A DNA stretch of 64,000 nucleotides from Ampelomyces quisqualis. Its lineage: Eukaryota > Ascomycota > Dothideomycetes > Pleosporales > Phaeosphaeriaceae. The stretch lies in NCBI GenBank assembly GCA_018398575.1, contig JAGTXZ010000021.1, forward strand, positions 2,418,001 to 2,482,000. Direction: 5' to 3'. Shown piece by piece: positions 45,505 to 56,314 of the stretch. The notes beneath the pieces are model-generated. The model was given only the letters and a program-made list of their open reading frames with translations. It did no database searches and was not told the origin of the DNA. The first letter of the stretch is position 1. Every line of letters begins with the position of its first letter. Both the position numbers and the translations under genes were made by a program.

Positions 45505-47461
45505 ATGACGGTGAATATATGGAAACACGCACTCTCCACTCGTGTACAAAATGCGACAATCTCGAGTAGATCGTCTCTTAATCATCGAAATATAGCGGTA
45601 AGACCCGGTTGTCCTTTGCCGTGTGCCAGACTAAGCCAGTGCAGACAGACTCCAGGAGTCGCCTATCAAAATTCTGGGCGCCAACCGGTGGGATCTCCCC
45701 CCAAGATGGAGAGCAAGGTATGTAAGCCGTAAACAGTTACTCGGATCGATTGCTCACACGTTCAAGACGAATCACACGCGCTCTTGGTCCGAAACGGATT
45801 CCTTCGTCAGGTAATTCCCTCAATCATCGCAACCAACACTTTGCTCATCACATGACAGGCTCATTCAGGAGTTTTCCATCTCCTCCCGTTAGGACTTCGT
45901 GTGCAAAACAAACTCGAAGCTCTGATAGACACTCACATGCAAGCCATTGGCGCCTCGAAAATATCCCTCTCATCCATCACGACAGAAGCACTATGGCGAC
46001 AGTCAGGTCGTTACTCGTCAAACTCCGAACTCCTTCGGATCAAAGACCGTAGAGACTCAGGCTTTCTCCTATCACCGACGCATGAGGAGGAAATCACAGC
46101 TCTGGTGGCAAGCATGGTGCATTCGTACAAAGACCTTCCCCTCCGACTTTATCAAACCGGGCGCAAGTACCGCGACGAACGACGGCCCCGTGGCGGCCTT
46201 TTACGCGCAAAAGAATTCATGATGAAAGATCTCTACACATTCGACTCAGACACAGTCGCAGCACTGGAAACATACGAAGCAGTTCGCGCCGCCTACACGG
46301 CCATATTCGACGCCCTAAAAGTTCCGTACCTCGTCGCTGACGCCGATTCCGGGAACATGGGCGGCAATCTCTCCCACGAGTACCACTTCGTCTCACCCAA
46401 AGGGGAAGATATTATCTGGTCCTGCGACTCATGCAACTACGTGGCAAACGAAGAAGTCGCAACCAAGCGAACAATGGACGTGGATGAGGAAGAAGACGAA
46501 TCATACCCGCTCGTGTTCCGCGGCATAAGCACCGACCGCAGCACCGAAATCCTCATCTACGTGCCCGGCCCCCGAAGCTTATCGAGCGAAGAAACGCCAG
46601 GATGGGAAAGCATATCGAGCTACGTCAACCTCCACGCCGTCAAGCGCGCGCTACCCAACGACCTCCACCTCGACACAGGCATCGAAGCCTCGACTCTATC
46701 CCGCCTCCTCTCCTCGCCCACCCCGCCCACCCAAACAATCTCAATCCTCGACCCATCTCTATCCATCGCCCCAGACGACCCCCCCTCCCCATCAGAATCA
46801 ACCCCCCACCCCTCCCCACCCCTCACCTCCCCACCCCCTCACCCTCCACCCCTCAGACCCCTGCCCAACCTGTCCAAAAGGCTCCCTCCACCCCCAAAAA
46901 TCAATCGAAATAGCCCACTCCTTCCACCTTAAAACACGCTACACCCGCCCCCTGAACGCACTTGTATCTCTCCCTCCTCCTCCTCCTCCTTCTGCCGCCT
47001 CCCCTGCCGCCTCCCCTTCCGCCTCCCCCCCCCGCTCCCCAATCCAAATGACGTGCCACGGCATCGGCCTATCCCGCCTCATCGCCTCCCTTGCCTCCCT
47101 TTTCCACGACGCCAGGGGCTTACATTGGCCGCGCGCCATCGCGCCCTGGGAAGTGGTTGTTTTATCGTCGTCGTCGTCGTCGTCGTCGTCGGGCGTGAGC
47201 GCAGGGGATGCAGAGGGCGTGTATGACGCGCTTGCAGCGGGGGGTGTGGATGTGGTGCTTGATGATCGGGTGGGCAAGGGGTTGGGGTGGAAGATGCGGG
47301 ATGCAGATGGGATTGGGTATGGGGTTGTTGTTGTGTTGGGACGGGGGTGGGGGGAGGGGAGGAGGGAGGTGGAGGTGCAGTGTCGGAGGTTGGGGGTGAC
47401 GAGGGTTGTTGGGGTCGAGGGGTTGAGGGGCGAGGTGGGTGCGTTGTTGGAGCGGTTGTAG
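45505..47461 (+). CDS. Mitochondrial prolyl-tRNA synthetase, bacterial type (frame broken in poly-C tract)
   Basis: Class II synthetase charging mitochondrial tRNA-Pro. Exons 45505-45597, 45645-45717, 45767-45810 and 45859-47461. The N-terminus MTVNIWKHALSTRVQNATIS is a presequence. Visible blocks: FWAPTGGISP, ALLVRNGFLRQ, motif 2 GRKYRDERRPRGGLLRAKEF, a Cys pair CDSCNYVANEE and, after the frame change, CPTCPKGSLHP, motif 3 CHGIGLSRL and the anticodon-binding domain (LHWPRAIAPWEVVV). The frame up to about 46780 differs by one base from that after about 46856, and no GT exists between them to start an intron. One base too many in a C run, biological or sequencing error, explains it. Exon 2 could instead start at 45630 (32-base intron, less likely). 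Confidence 0.85.
47165..47191 (+). repeat. (TCG)9 microsatellite coding poly-Ser in ProRS
   Basis: Nine perfect TCG copies encode a run of nine serines inside the anticodon-binding domain, just after WEVVVL. Confidence 0.95.
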
Positions 47462-47774
47462 AGTTAGGATCCTGGACGCTAATCACCTGCAAGAGACTTG
47501 TTTTGTCGTTTGTTTTCTACTTCATTGACATTTCGTTATCATTCTTCATTACCTGATATGCTTCTGGATCCATTCTCTGCCGTTATTTGCATCTCAGCCG
47601 TGAGTAAAAGAGGGGACAGGATGAAATCCTCGCGAATGAAAAAAAATACATCATAAAGCAGACTCAGGTATAAAGCCATACATTGAACCATTCCGCCTAA
47701 CCAACCATGACGCTAGTGATGTAAGAAACCTTCCCCCATCGTTCCACCGGAAAAAAAGAAATTGTCGAAAGGTG
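47462..47774. other. Intergenic, convergent 3' flanks
   Basis: 313 bases between the stops of ProRS and the DUF3824 gene; nothing supported. Confidence 0.35.
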
Positions 47775-49541
47775 CTAGTACCTCGCACCCATCGGAGGTG
47801 GTGGCACAGCACCATAAGGATTCGCATCTGCGTAAGATGTAGGGTAAGCGGGATTGGCGGCTACAGGATATGCGTACGGGTTAGCATAACCATTCTGTGC
47901 ATTCATTCCGACCAGAGCATTTTGGCGGGCTTCCTTCTCCCGTCTTTCTCTGGCCTTTCTCCGCTTTCGGCGGCGCGACTCGAGCTCTTTGACACTATGC
48001 CTCTGCTCGTTCATCTCTTTCCATTCCGAGTACGCGCTCTTGATACCCAATGCAGCGATACCCACGGCTGCTGCGTCCTGGAGCATATTCTTCGATTTGC
48101 GCTTTCTCGCTTCTTCGGGTGTCATTTCACCCTCGCCCACGAGTTTGCGACGCTTCTCAGATGCTACCATGGACGAGTAGACGCCATGGGCTGCGTGGAT
48201 GGTCGCCACGGTTGCAAGACCGGCAGTAAGGAGTTCCTTACCTCGAAGTTTCTTGCGCCTCTCCTCCATATCGGTCGAAGACTCGGAATCCGGACTGGAC
48301 TCCCGCTTTCGATCACGATCTCCTCCTCCTCCTCTGCTCGATGCTACCATGGCACCGGCACCCGTTCCACTTGCGGCCGCTAGTCTGCGATCCGGGTTAG
48401 ATCTGTCAGGGGGTTCGGAGTAGTCGTCCATACCACGGCCTCGGCTGTAGTCGCGGCGGTTTCCACGGCGAGAGGGCACATAGCTATCTCGGCTAGAGGA
48501 GCGAGAGCGAGAGCGTTCCATCTTCCTGGAGCGAGACTTGGAGCGCACGCGGTCGTAGAGCGCCTTTCCTGCTGCAATCACTGCACCAGTACCGGCAACC
48601 TTGGCAAGACCGTTGCCGCCTTCGCCTTCGCCAGAGTACGAGCGTCCCCTGGAGCGCGAGCGTCCAAAGATGGACCGAGATCGAGAGCGCGTGCGCGAAC
48701 GAGACCTGGAGCCGTCCCGGCCGCGGACGCGAGACTGGGAGCGAGAACCGTTGGCAAGGCGACTGGCGGCGATACCGCCCAGGGCTGACTCGATGACATG
48801 GCGCTTCTCGTGCTTCTGGGGGTTCTTGTCGATGAGACCGTCGATACCGGCGGCACCGAGGGCAGCAGTGGCGATGCGCTGGCCCTTTTCGCCGGTCCAC
48901 GGCCCTTGCACGTTGCGGCTGCGGAAGGCCTCGACGGCACCAGCGACAATGGCGGCTTTGGCGGCCTGCTCCCACTTCTCCGACTTGCGGCCCTTGCTGC
49001 GACTGCGCGACCTCGAGCCGTAGCGGCTTCGTCGGTCGTCGTAGCCGTACCTGTCGCTATCATAGCCACGGTCATAGTCGCGGTCCCGACGGCGGTCTCG
49101 AGAGCGTGAACGGGTGCGGCCAGTGACTGCGCCGATGACGCCACCCAGACCGGCCGACGCGCCAAAGTCCTTGACCTGGTCGACAATGGACTTGCGGCGC
49201 GACGGCTTGGGTCGCTCCGAGTACTCGGAGTAGTCGTCGTAGTCGCGCGAGCGGCGGCTGCGGGCGTGGCGGTCCGCGTAGTCGTCGCGGTTGACGGAGC
49301 GCGTGCGGCGCGGGGCATATTCTTCGCGGTACCTGGTCTGCCGGTACTCGGAGCCAGGCGGGGGGAAGTCGCGGGCTATGTCCTCGATGCTGTCCTCGCG
49401 TGCGGGGCGGTAGACGAGGTCGCGCACGGGGGCGCCGCGGCCGCCGCGCTCAACGTACGTCGTCTCGGTCACATACTCTGGCTCGCGCGTGGCAGTGCGG
49501 TGCGAGCGGCGAGGAGCGTCGGCGTAGCTGTACTCTGACAT
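47775..49541 (-). CDS. DUF3824 family Arg/Ser/Asp/Tyr-rich protein
   Basis: Function unknown; the family is fungal. Single exon, 588 residues from the ATG at 49541 (MSEYSYADAPRRSHR). The N-terminal third is rich in Arg, Tyr, Asp and Ser. It is followed by alternating small hydrophobic Ala/Gly segments (SAGLGGVIGAVTG, QAAKAAIVAGAVEAFRSR, TAALGAAGIDGLIDKNP, VAGTGAVIAAGKALYDRVRS) and RS-type runs (SRSRSRSKGR, SRSRTRSRSRS). The C-terminus is basic, then Ala/Asn/Pro/Tyr-rich (NPYAYPVAANP). The glycine-zipper-like segments suggest weak membrane association or self-assembly; the RS runs suggest SR-kinase targets. Both are inference. Confidence 0.88.
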   Translation of the reverse strand: MSEYSYADAPRRSHRTATREPEYVTETTYVERGGRGAPVRDLVYRPAREDSIEDIARDFPPPGSEYRQTRYREEYAPRRTRSVNRDDYADRHARSRRSRDYDDYSEYSERPKPSRRKSIVDQVKDFGASAGLGGVIGAVTGRTRSRSRDRRRDRDYDRGYDSDRYGYDDRRSRYGSRSRSRSKGRKSEKWEQAAKAAIVAGAVEAFRSRNVQGPWTGEKGQRIATAALGAAGIDGLIDKNPQKHEKRHVIESALGGIAASRLANGSRSQSRVRGRDGSRSRSRTRSRSRSIFGRSRSRGRSYSGEGEGGNGLAKVAGTGAVIAAGKALYDRVRSKSRSRKMERSRSRSSSRDSYVPSRRGNRRDYSRGRGMDDYSEPPDRSNPDRRLAAASGTGAGAMVASSRGGGGDRDRKRESSPDSESSTDMEERRKKLRGKELLTAGLATVATIHAAHGVYSSMVASEKRRKLVGEGEMTPEEARKRKSKNMLQDAAAVGIAALGIKSAYSEWKEMNEQRHSVKELESRRRKRRKARERREKEARQNALVGMNAQNGYANPYAYPVAANPAYPTSYADANPYGAVPPPPMGARY

Positions 49542-49810
49542 GGTGCGGTCCTGCTAGGCAAAGCTGGTAAGCGGGCGCACGGGGGCAGGAGGGGGAGGGG
49601 CAAAGGCGTGGGCACAAGCGTACCGGCGTGTCTCTCTGCTCGCAGTGAGCGGGTGGCAGGCAGTCGGCGAAGAATACGGGTGACAAAGGGTGCAAGCAAA
49701 GGAACTGACAAGGCGGAGGGGAGTGGGAGTGAGGGGGATGTCGGGGTCCCTGCGGACCGTCGGCAGCGGTGGTATTTGTACTGTTGGCCGGGCAGTGCAG
49801 TTTGAATTTT

Positions 49811-49840
49811 GCTTGCTTGCTTGCTTGCTTTTTTGCTTGC
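49811..49840. repeat. GCTT tetranucleotide microsatellite
   Basis: Five perfect GCTT copies (49811-49830), then a T run and two more copies, about 270 bases upstream of the DUF3824 start. Confidence 0.85.
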
Positions 49841-49941
49841 TGGCCTGGGACCTAGAAAGAGTTGGCGTAGGGATGACCTTTTGCGCTGCCGTGGGCGAGG
49901 TGGGTAAGATGGCGGGAAGCACCAAGCACTTCCTCGCTGCA

Positions 49942-49949
49942 TGACGTCA
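49942..49949. promoter_or_regulatory. TGACGTCA, candidate bZIP (CRE/ATF-type) site
   Basis: A perfect CRE palindrome about 400 bases upstream of the DUF3824 gene. The motif is known for Atf1/Sko1-type factors; its use here is inference. Confidence 0.4.
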
Positions 49950-50897
49950 CTGGCGACTGCGACCCCCCCGGCTGATTTGCTGCGCCCACCAGTCACCACT
50001 CAGTCCCCCGCTGACCGCTTGCGCCCTGCTCTGCTGCGGCGACGGTGGAGCAAGTCAAGTGCGGCACGCGGCTGCGGTGACGGTGAAGGAAGCCTCCCAT
50101 TTGGCTCCCACGCCCTCATCTGTCCAGAAGCCCTCTGCGCAACTTCTGCCGCCGCACGCTGCCAACTCGGCGGCAGCAGGAGGCGATGACGAAGCCAGAG
50201 CGCCCAAGTACTCCGTAGGGGTGTGGTGCAAGAGGCCCCGTTTGATTGGCGACTCACAACCTGACCTGTAAGGATGCGCTTGTCAGGTGTGACAGGTTCA
50301 TCTTGGCAGTTGGTAGTGGAGTGACTCAGTGACATCAAGCCAGCCCAACACCGGCCCTTTTTAGAGATGGCTTATTATTCCATTCGTGTATAATATACCG
50401 TATAGGACCCCATACCGAATATTCGATTTGGCTCGTATATTATACCGGAAGCTGCGGCTTCCGCGAGTGCACGGACTCAAATTCGCCCTGTTTTTGCCTG
50501 TTCTCTTCCGTAGACCTGCAGCTTTGTTTGCCATCTCTTCCACACCTGTATACCCATATATATCAACGTTTCTGGTGTTAACAAATATACCTCCGCTCCC
50601 AGATCTCAAATGGAGTGACGTAATTTGACAAGAACGCGTGGAGGAGGAGTCTGACGAAGAAATGCTGGGTGAATAAATGATCCCAATTGATCACCACCTG
50701 CCTATTATGGCTAGGCGTTTTTATGATATTCCATACCGAATACTCGGTATATCCCCCCCCCCTCGGAATATTCGTCAAGATCTCGTTTTATACGGAACAC
50801 TACCATCTCCAGCCCTTTTGCGTCACGCTCGAATGACTTCAAATTCACTCACCTGCGGCAATGACATGATGCAATGTATGTACACGCACTGCGATTG

Positions 50898-51912
50898 CTA
50901 CAACTCCTCAACCACCTGCTTCCACTCCCTCTCCGCCCGCCTAACCAGCTCCTCGTACACCGTCCACGCCAACGCACTGCTAATCGCTTTGCGTGCCATC
51001 CGGATGCCCAGCCCGTCAAATAGACTCCTCGTGCCTTCTTCTGCGAGCATCTTCTTCGCTGCCTGCGCCATGTTCTCGTATCGATGCGGCATCAGCTGTA
51101 TGCGCGTCTTGATGGCATCGAACGGATTCGTGACCGTCGTGCCCAGCCCAGCTGCCGCAACCCCAGACAGGAAATGGATGCCTGCAGACGTGCTCCACGA
51201 CAGCTTGGTGCGCGCGCCCGACGTTTCTTCCATCTTGGTAGCGAGCTGCGAAAGACGCCGTTTCGACTGTTCGTAGAAGACGACGTAGAGACCGGCGTAC
51301 GGCGCGTCGCGCACCGCCGTCGCGCCAAACCCAGCGAAGAAGCCCCGGAGTCCCTCGGTGCGGAAAATGTGCCGTGATGCCGTCAAGAGCGAGTGGTACG
51401 AGTACAAGCTGCTCTCGTAGCGCACCTTCAGCACCGTAATGGGCATCATGATGAACCCAGCCCAGGTTCGCGCAACCGCCCCCGTCGCGAGATTGGCCGT
51501 GTTGCTGAGCTTCGGGAGCGAGCTCGAGTGCTCCCCGCTGTTGAAAGCGGCGTCCCCTCGTCTCGCGGCGGCCAGACTCGCGCGCCGTCGCAGCTCATTC
51601 AAGCTGGAAAAGTAGATGGCGGAACCACATCCTGTGCGCAGGGTGCTGGGTAACGTGCCCCTCCAAAACTGTTGTATCGGGTTCGGCCCGCTGGCGATGG
51701 AGCGTATCGTGCCCAGCAGCGTGCTGGTGCGCGACTGTTGGACTCTTGTCTTGAGCAGATCGGCGGGTTGGAGAAGGACGGCGGAGAGAACGCCCGAGCT
51801 GAGTCCTGCGAAGAAGTGGACTGCATGCGCTGTTAGTCTCGCAATCGCACGCTGAATGGGCGACGAGCGACTCACAAGACGACGATGCGCGCGACTTGCT
51901 GCCATCTGACAT
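50898..51912 (-). CDS. HEM25: Mitochondrial glycine carrier HEM25 (SLC25A38 family)
   Basis: Inner-membrane carrier importing glycine for 5-aminolevulinate and haem synthesis. Exons 51912-51876 and 51820-50898 give 319 residues. The start MSDGSKSRASSS runs through a 55-base intron (donor GTGAGT, CTAAC branch site, acceptor GCATGCAG) into FHFFAGLSSG. Reading straight through without splicing gives a longer but incorrect N-terminus. All three carrier signatures are present: QPADLLKTRVQQS, MPITVLKVRYESS and NPFDAIKTRIQLM. The first, with QPADLLKTRVQ, is typical of the SLC25A38 branch. Six transmembrane helices are expected. It is convergent with nothing close; the 3' flank is the AT-rich region at 50.4-50.8 kb. 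Confidence 0.93.
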
Positions 51913-52246
51913 TTCCGTGCCTTCAGTCGTTCAATCGCTATCAACTGTCATCTAGTGGTATGTATTCCCTGCATGTTGCCGAGATGTAGTTAGTCGAGTG
52001 TTGGAGACAAAAGTGGTGTGCTGCATAGATTGCTCAAAAATATCCATGACGTTCTTCAAGACCACATCCACCCGAAACGCCGCCGAGTCGGTACGCCGCG
52101 GGCAGACTCGCATGGTCTCACGCCCCCTACCATCTCAAAAGTCGATTGTACAATTTCGGATGCGTGGTATATGATTACACGTCTAATGTACGCCTCTGAG
52201 ATATCTAGCTGCTCAGACTGGCCTCATCACATAGCAATGCTCGCCC
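51913..52246. other. Intergenic
   Basis: 334 bases between the HEM25 start and the TRAPPC11 stop; holds the HEM25 promoter. Nothing else supported. Confidence 0.35.
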
Positions 52247-55200
52247 TCAAGCATGCGGCTGCGCGCCAACTTCCTCGGGTATCCAGACACTAATCCCCTT
52301 CTTGTCCACCCGAAGCCCTTCTGTAGCTTGTACTTTCAACGACTTGTTGAAGTATCGATCCATGACCTTCAACGTTGGCGTGATCCACACACCCCGCACG
52401 AATGGATATACGTTGAACCGCACAGTCTGCCTGCTCATGGGCAACAGGTGCAGCACTCGTAACTTTGATCCGCTAAATCCAAACTCTTCGCTGGCCTCCA
52501 TGTTCAGCTCGAACGTGAGAAAGTGCATCGTTGGGTTCTCGAGTATATAGTCGAGGTGCACCAGCGAGTCCACGGTGCCAGAGAGTGTGGCAGAAGCTAG
52601 GACTCGAGGTTCACTGGAGGGAATCTGGATGCGCGGTATTGGCAGCGATGAAGTAACGCTTGGCGCATCCTCGATCGAGGTTCGCTGCCAGGTTACGTTG
52701 AGTGTTGTGTCCAGCGCGGTCGGCCGACGTTCTTCGAGGCTGTTCTTCCGGACATCGAGGCTGAAAGACCACTCGTTCAGAATCTGAGAGTCAACCACCG
52801 TGTCCTCCATGTTAAACTCTTTAGAAACATGGCAAGCTGCGCCTCCGTGGACGCCGTGCACCTTGACTTGAACATCCTTGACAATGAGCTGTTCGTCGGC
52901 GAATGAAGCAACCTTGGCCCGCAGGCCCCATTTCTGTGCGATGCCAAACGCGTCCACAGAATCACGATTCATGTTACTCTCTGCCTCATTGAGCTCGAAA
53001 TAGCTCGGCCACGGATCTGAATGTACCCGCGCATTGAGATCGTAGCTAGCTTCAAAAGGTGCATTGAACACCAGATCGGCAATCATAATCTTAGATATCG
53101 GTATGTCACGGTCGCTCAGAACATGGTACAAGACCTTGACTTCTAAAGCGTAATCTGCAGGGTCTGGCGGTGCCGTGAAGCATATCCTCTCGGTGGCTCT
53201 TGCACCTTGGTCGAGCTTTCCGACGACATGGCCGGGTAGGTCCATATCCATTGAGCCGCCTAGCGAGGGTGGAACTTCTTTCATTGGTGAAGATACAGGA
53301 CGGTCGAGCCATGAGTAGCCCAACGCGTCCTTTGCGCGCCCAAGAAGCCGGACCTCAAGGACTGCTTCTGTGTCTTCCTCTTCGAGATTGATCATCTCAA
53401 TAGCTACGGTGACTGGTTCATCTGTGTAATATTGGTTACGAACGTCCGGGAGTCTAATCTCCATCTTCGGCGGCTTCGGAAGAATCTTGATCGCCGTAGT
53501 CGACCCTCCTTTTAACTTTCGGGGCTTGGCTCCAGCTTCAGACTTCGTCCACCAAGCAGGGGGCTGCTGCTCGCTACTCAGATCTACGTTGGTGCAGGTG
53601 AGATGGAATCGATCGGCGGTGACCTTGAGGATGCAGTTGTCTATGTCTATGTTTCCAGCCTCGCGGAATATCAGCATAAAGTTGAAGACCTTTGTTTGTC
53701 CTGGCAGTATCGTCAGGTCAGCGATGCCGGACCACCGTGGCTTCTGTCCTGGCAATACGCTCTCTTCGAGGGTGATATCAAACATCTCTGAGCTTTCTGT
53801 GCTTGGTTGGCGGTTATCGTCTTCGTGTGTGAGCTGTATTTCGCTCAAACCCCCTTCGAATTCAAAGGCCAAGGAAGACAAGATGATCGGCATGGAACCT
53901 GGCCGGGCATTCGACTTGATCACGACTTGTGAGCGGAGCGGCTCTCCGACATTGCCCTCGACGTTTGAAAATGCAAAGGACGCGGTTACTACATCGTCAG
54001 CCAAGCATATACATGGGCGCAGACAGACTTACAGCATGATATACTTTCTCTAGTATCGAGCCTTACGTTAACCTTAGCATCGGACGGATCGGTCTGGGCG
54101 AAAACATTCAAGCAAACCATTAAGTCGTGTTTGTATCTGGTCTTGCCCGGGACGACTGCGCATGGTCAGTGGCAACACACCAACGGGATGTGGAGCACTA
54201 ACCTTGACTGTAAAGTTCCCACTCGGTAGCTAGATAAGCTTCTTGGTCTTGTACACGAAGTGCGCATTCATGTAACGCCCAAAGGACTTCTGAAGCAAGG
54301 GCCCACCATCCCTCCCGTCTCCAGCTCATCGTTTGCCAGAGTGGTTGAAGTACCTTGAAGGCATCGTCGAAGCGTTTGACATGCAGCAATGTTCTGGCGA
54401 GCTCCATTTGCAGTTGGTTCACCTTCCGATTTTGTCCTCGTGCTTGGAACTCGCTAATAGCAGCTTGCAATTTTTCCGATATGTCCTTCCAGTGCTCAAA
54501 GCCACCACCCACTCCAGGCACAGGCAATTCTTCGTGAGGCTGAGGCACCAGATATTGGTCGTACACTTGATTGCGGTTGGACACACGAGTTGCGGGTGAC
54601 ATGTCAGGAGGAGTCCGATCTTCCTCGGGTATTTCTCGAGCAAGGATGTATCGTCTTTTTGCGTGATCAGCAGAAAGCTTCTGCCAGTAGCCAGAATGAT
54701 GCAGAAGGTCCCATGGCGGGAGCCTTTCACCAATAGGAAATTGCTTCTCCGGTAACGAGTATACAGTGTTGAGTGCACTGCTCGAAGGATCGGTTTCGGG
54801 CTGTGGTATCCGGAACACTGGAAGCTCTACGCGCTGAAGTACTTGGGCCATGACTTGAGACCACCTTGACTCCCACGCTTGCCATGCATAATTGGCAGTG
54901 CCTTTGCCTCGACGGTCTAGAACGTCACGTAGCCTACACTTATATCGCAACCACGTTTGTGCTGCTGAAGTAGGGTGGTTGTTCCAAAGTTGACACCGAA
55001 TGTGTCGTAAGGCGACGATATCCGCTAGCAAGCGTATTTCGTCCCATCGAGGCGACCAGCTTGCCGTGGTCTCGAAGATACCCTCGGGGCCGAAAAGTGC
55101 GTCGAGGGCGAAGTTGTAGTGTCTTTGCGCGGCATCCATTTCCTGGCGAAATTCTGCGAAAACACCCAGCTTGACATCGTAACGGACAGCCCAGCCCGGG

Positions 55201-56128
55201 TACGACAAAGTCTGCGAGGTTCCACGAGTGGGAGGTGCTGTTGGTGGAGGAATGGTACCCCTACTTTTCTTGCGTCTAGCATGTTTGGTAAGGTCGCGAT
55301 AGTACTCGACGCAGATGGGCTGCAGCGTGGACAGCACCGAGGTCGCGAAGGCGCGTCGCTCGACCTGGGACGTGTTGGGTGGGAGGAAGAACAGAGAGTG
55401 CTTCGGATCCAAGCCGGTGGTCCGCCTGATGTTGGCCAAGCGCTCCTCGATGTCGGGCGCTTCCAATATCGTTTTGTCGCTTAGCAGCACTGCGACATAG
55501 CGCGTGCGGTACTCGGACTTGTGTATGTGGCGCTGGATCCGGTTGATTTCCGTCTTCAGCTGGTTGTCGTGGAGGCTGTTTGTGATGGGGTCTGTGGCGA
55601 AGGCGAAGAAGGACAGGAAGACGGAGGGGACGTAGTCTTGGTGTTTCGCGACCCACGATGGCGCCATGACGCCATCGGGGAAGGTGGCTGCGCCGGGGGA
55701 GAGGGGCGAGATGGGCGAATGCAGCGTCCACGAGGCAGCGGCGTCCGAGGTTGTAGGGGCATCAGCCTTCTTGGGCGGCAGCTGGAAGTTCTGGGGGGGC
55801 ATTAGGATGCCTGCGTGCAGCTCCGCAACGTGTACTGACCTACCCTCCCCACAGCACGAAGCCTGAAGCCATGCGCAAGGCCCTGGCGCCTGGGAGCCCG
55901 CGCATTCCAGGGTGCATCGGCACCGGCGGCGCTCAGGAAGTCGTGCAGAAGCGCCTCGGCATGTTTGCCGGCCACAGGCGGTATCTCTGAGGCTATGGCG
56001 GTGACAGCCCTGCCAGGCAGCACCCGGGTGACGGGCGGGGGCGGGTTCGGCTCCGGGCCGGTCCCCAGGCCAGAGAGCACGATGAAGGGCAGGTTGTGTT
56101 GCACGTATGCGGCGGGATATGCGTCCAT
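52247..56128 (-). CDS. TRAPP complex subunit TRAPPC11 (foie gras / gryzun)
   Basis: Subunit of the TRAPPIII-type tethering complex acting in ER-Golgi traffic and autophagy. Four exons on the minus strand, 56128-55844, 55790-54203, 54155-54033 and 53988-52247, give 1245 residues, matching fungal homologues. The start MDAYPAAYVQHNLPFIVLSG is the conserved N-terminus. The foie-gras domain begins near residue 295 (PGWAVRYDVKLGVFAEFRQE, then YNFALDALFGPEG) and contains the TPR-like helices to about 620. The gryzun-type beta-rich C-terminus is recognisable (SQVVIKSNARPG, VRNQYYTDEPVTVAIEM, FNVYPFVRGVWITPTLKV). Introns are 53, 47 and 44 bases; phases fit at each join. It is divergent from RXT2 with 186 bases between starts. 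Confidence 0.93.
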
Positions 56129-56314
56129 GGCGAGTCGCTCGCTCGATCAGGCGCGCGGGGGTGGGCGAGGTCGCAACCAGGGCGGTGGTGAGGTGCTTGA
56201 CCCAAGTCGGCCATGGGGACCCGTCCCCCCCCGTCACCACCCGCGCAGTGCTGCTCCGCCCACCACCGCCCACCTCCGCCCACCACTGCTCCCCCAGCGG
56301 GAGGCCTCTTCACC
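56129..56314. promoter_or_regulatory. Putative bidirectional promoter, TRAPPC11 / RXT2
   Basis: Only 186 bases separate opposite starts. The sequence is C-rich on the RXT2 strand near its start. Shared promoter inferred from spacing. Confidence 0.45.

Larger units (their letters stand above)
49542..50897. other. Intergenic region with CTTG microsatellite, CRE-like site and AT-rich inverted repeats
   Basis: Contains the DUF3824 promoter. Seen: (GCTT)5 plus related copies at 49811-49840, a TGACGTCA palindrome at 49942-49949, GTACTCCGTA at 50208-50217, a perfect 11-base inverted repeat at 50388-50398 and 50435-50445, and a ten-C run near 50753-50762. No gene supported. Confidence 0.5.

Noticed and set aside
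51821..51944. HEM25 read through without an intron (start at 51905 or upstream)
   Set aside because: A clear GTGAGT, CTAAC and GCAG intron joins the ATG at 51912 directly to the conserved FHFFAGLSSG.
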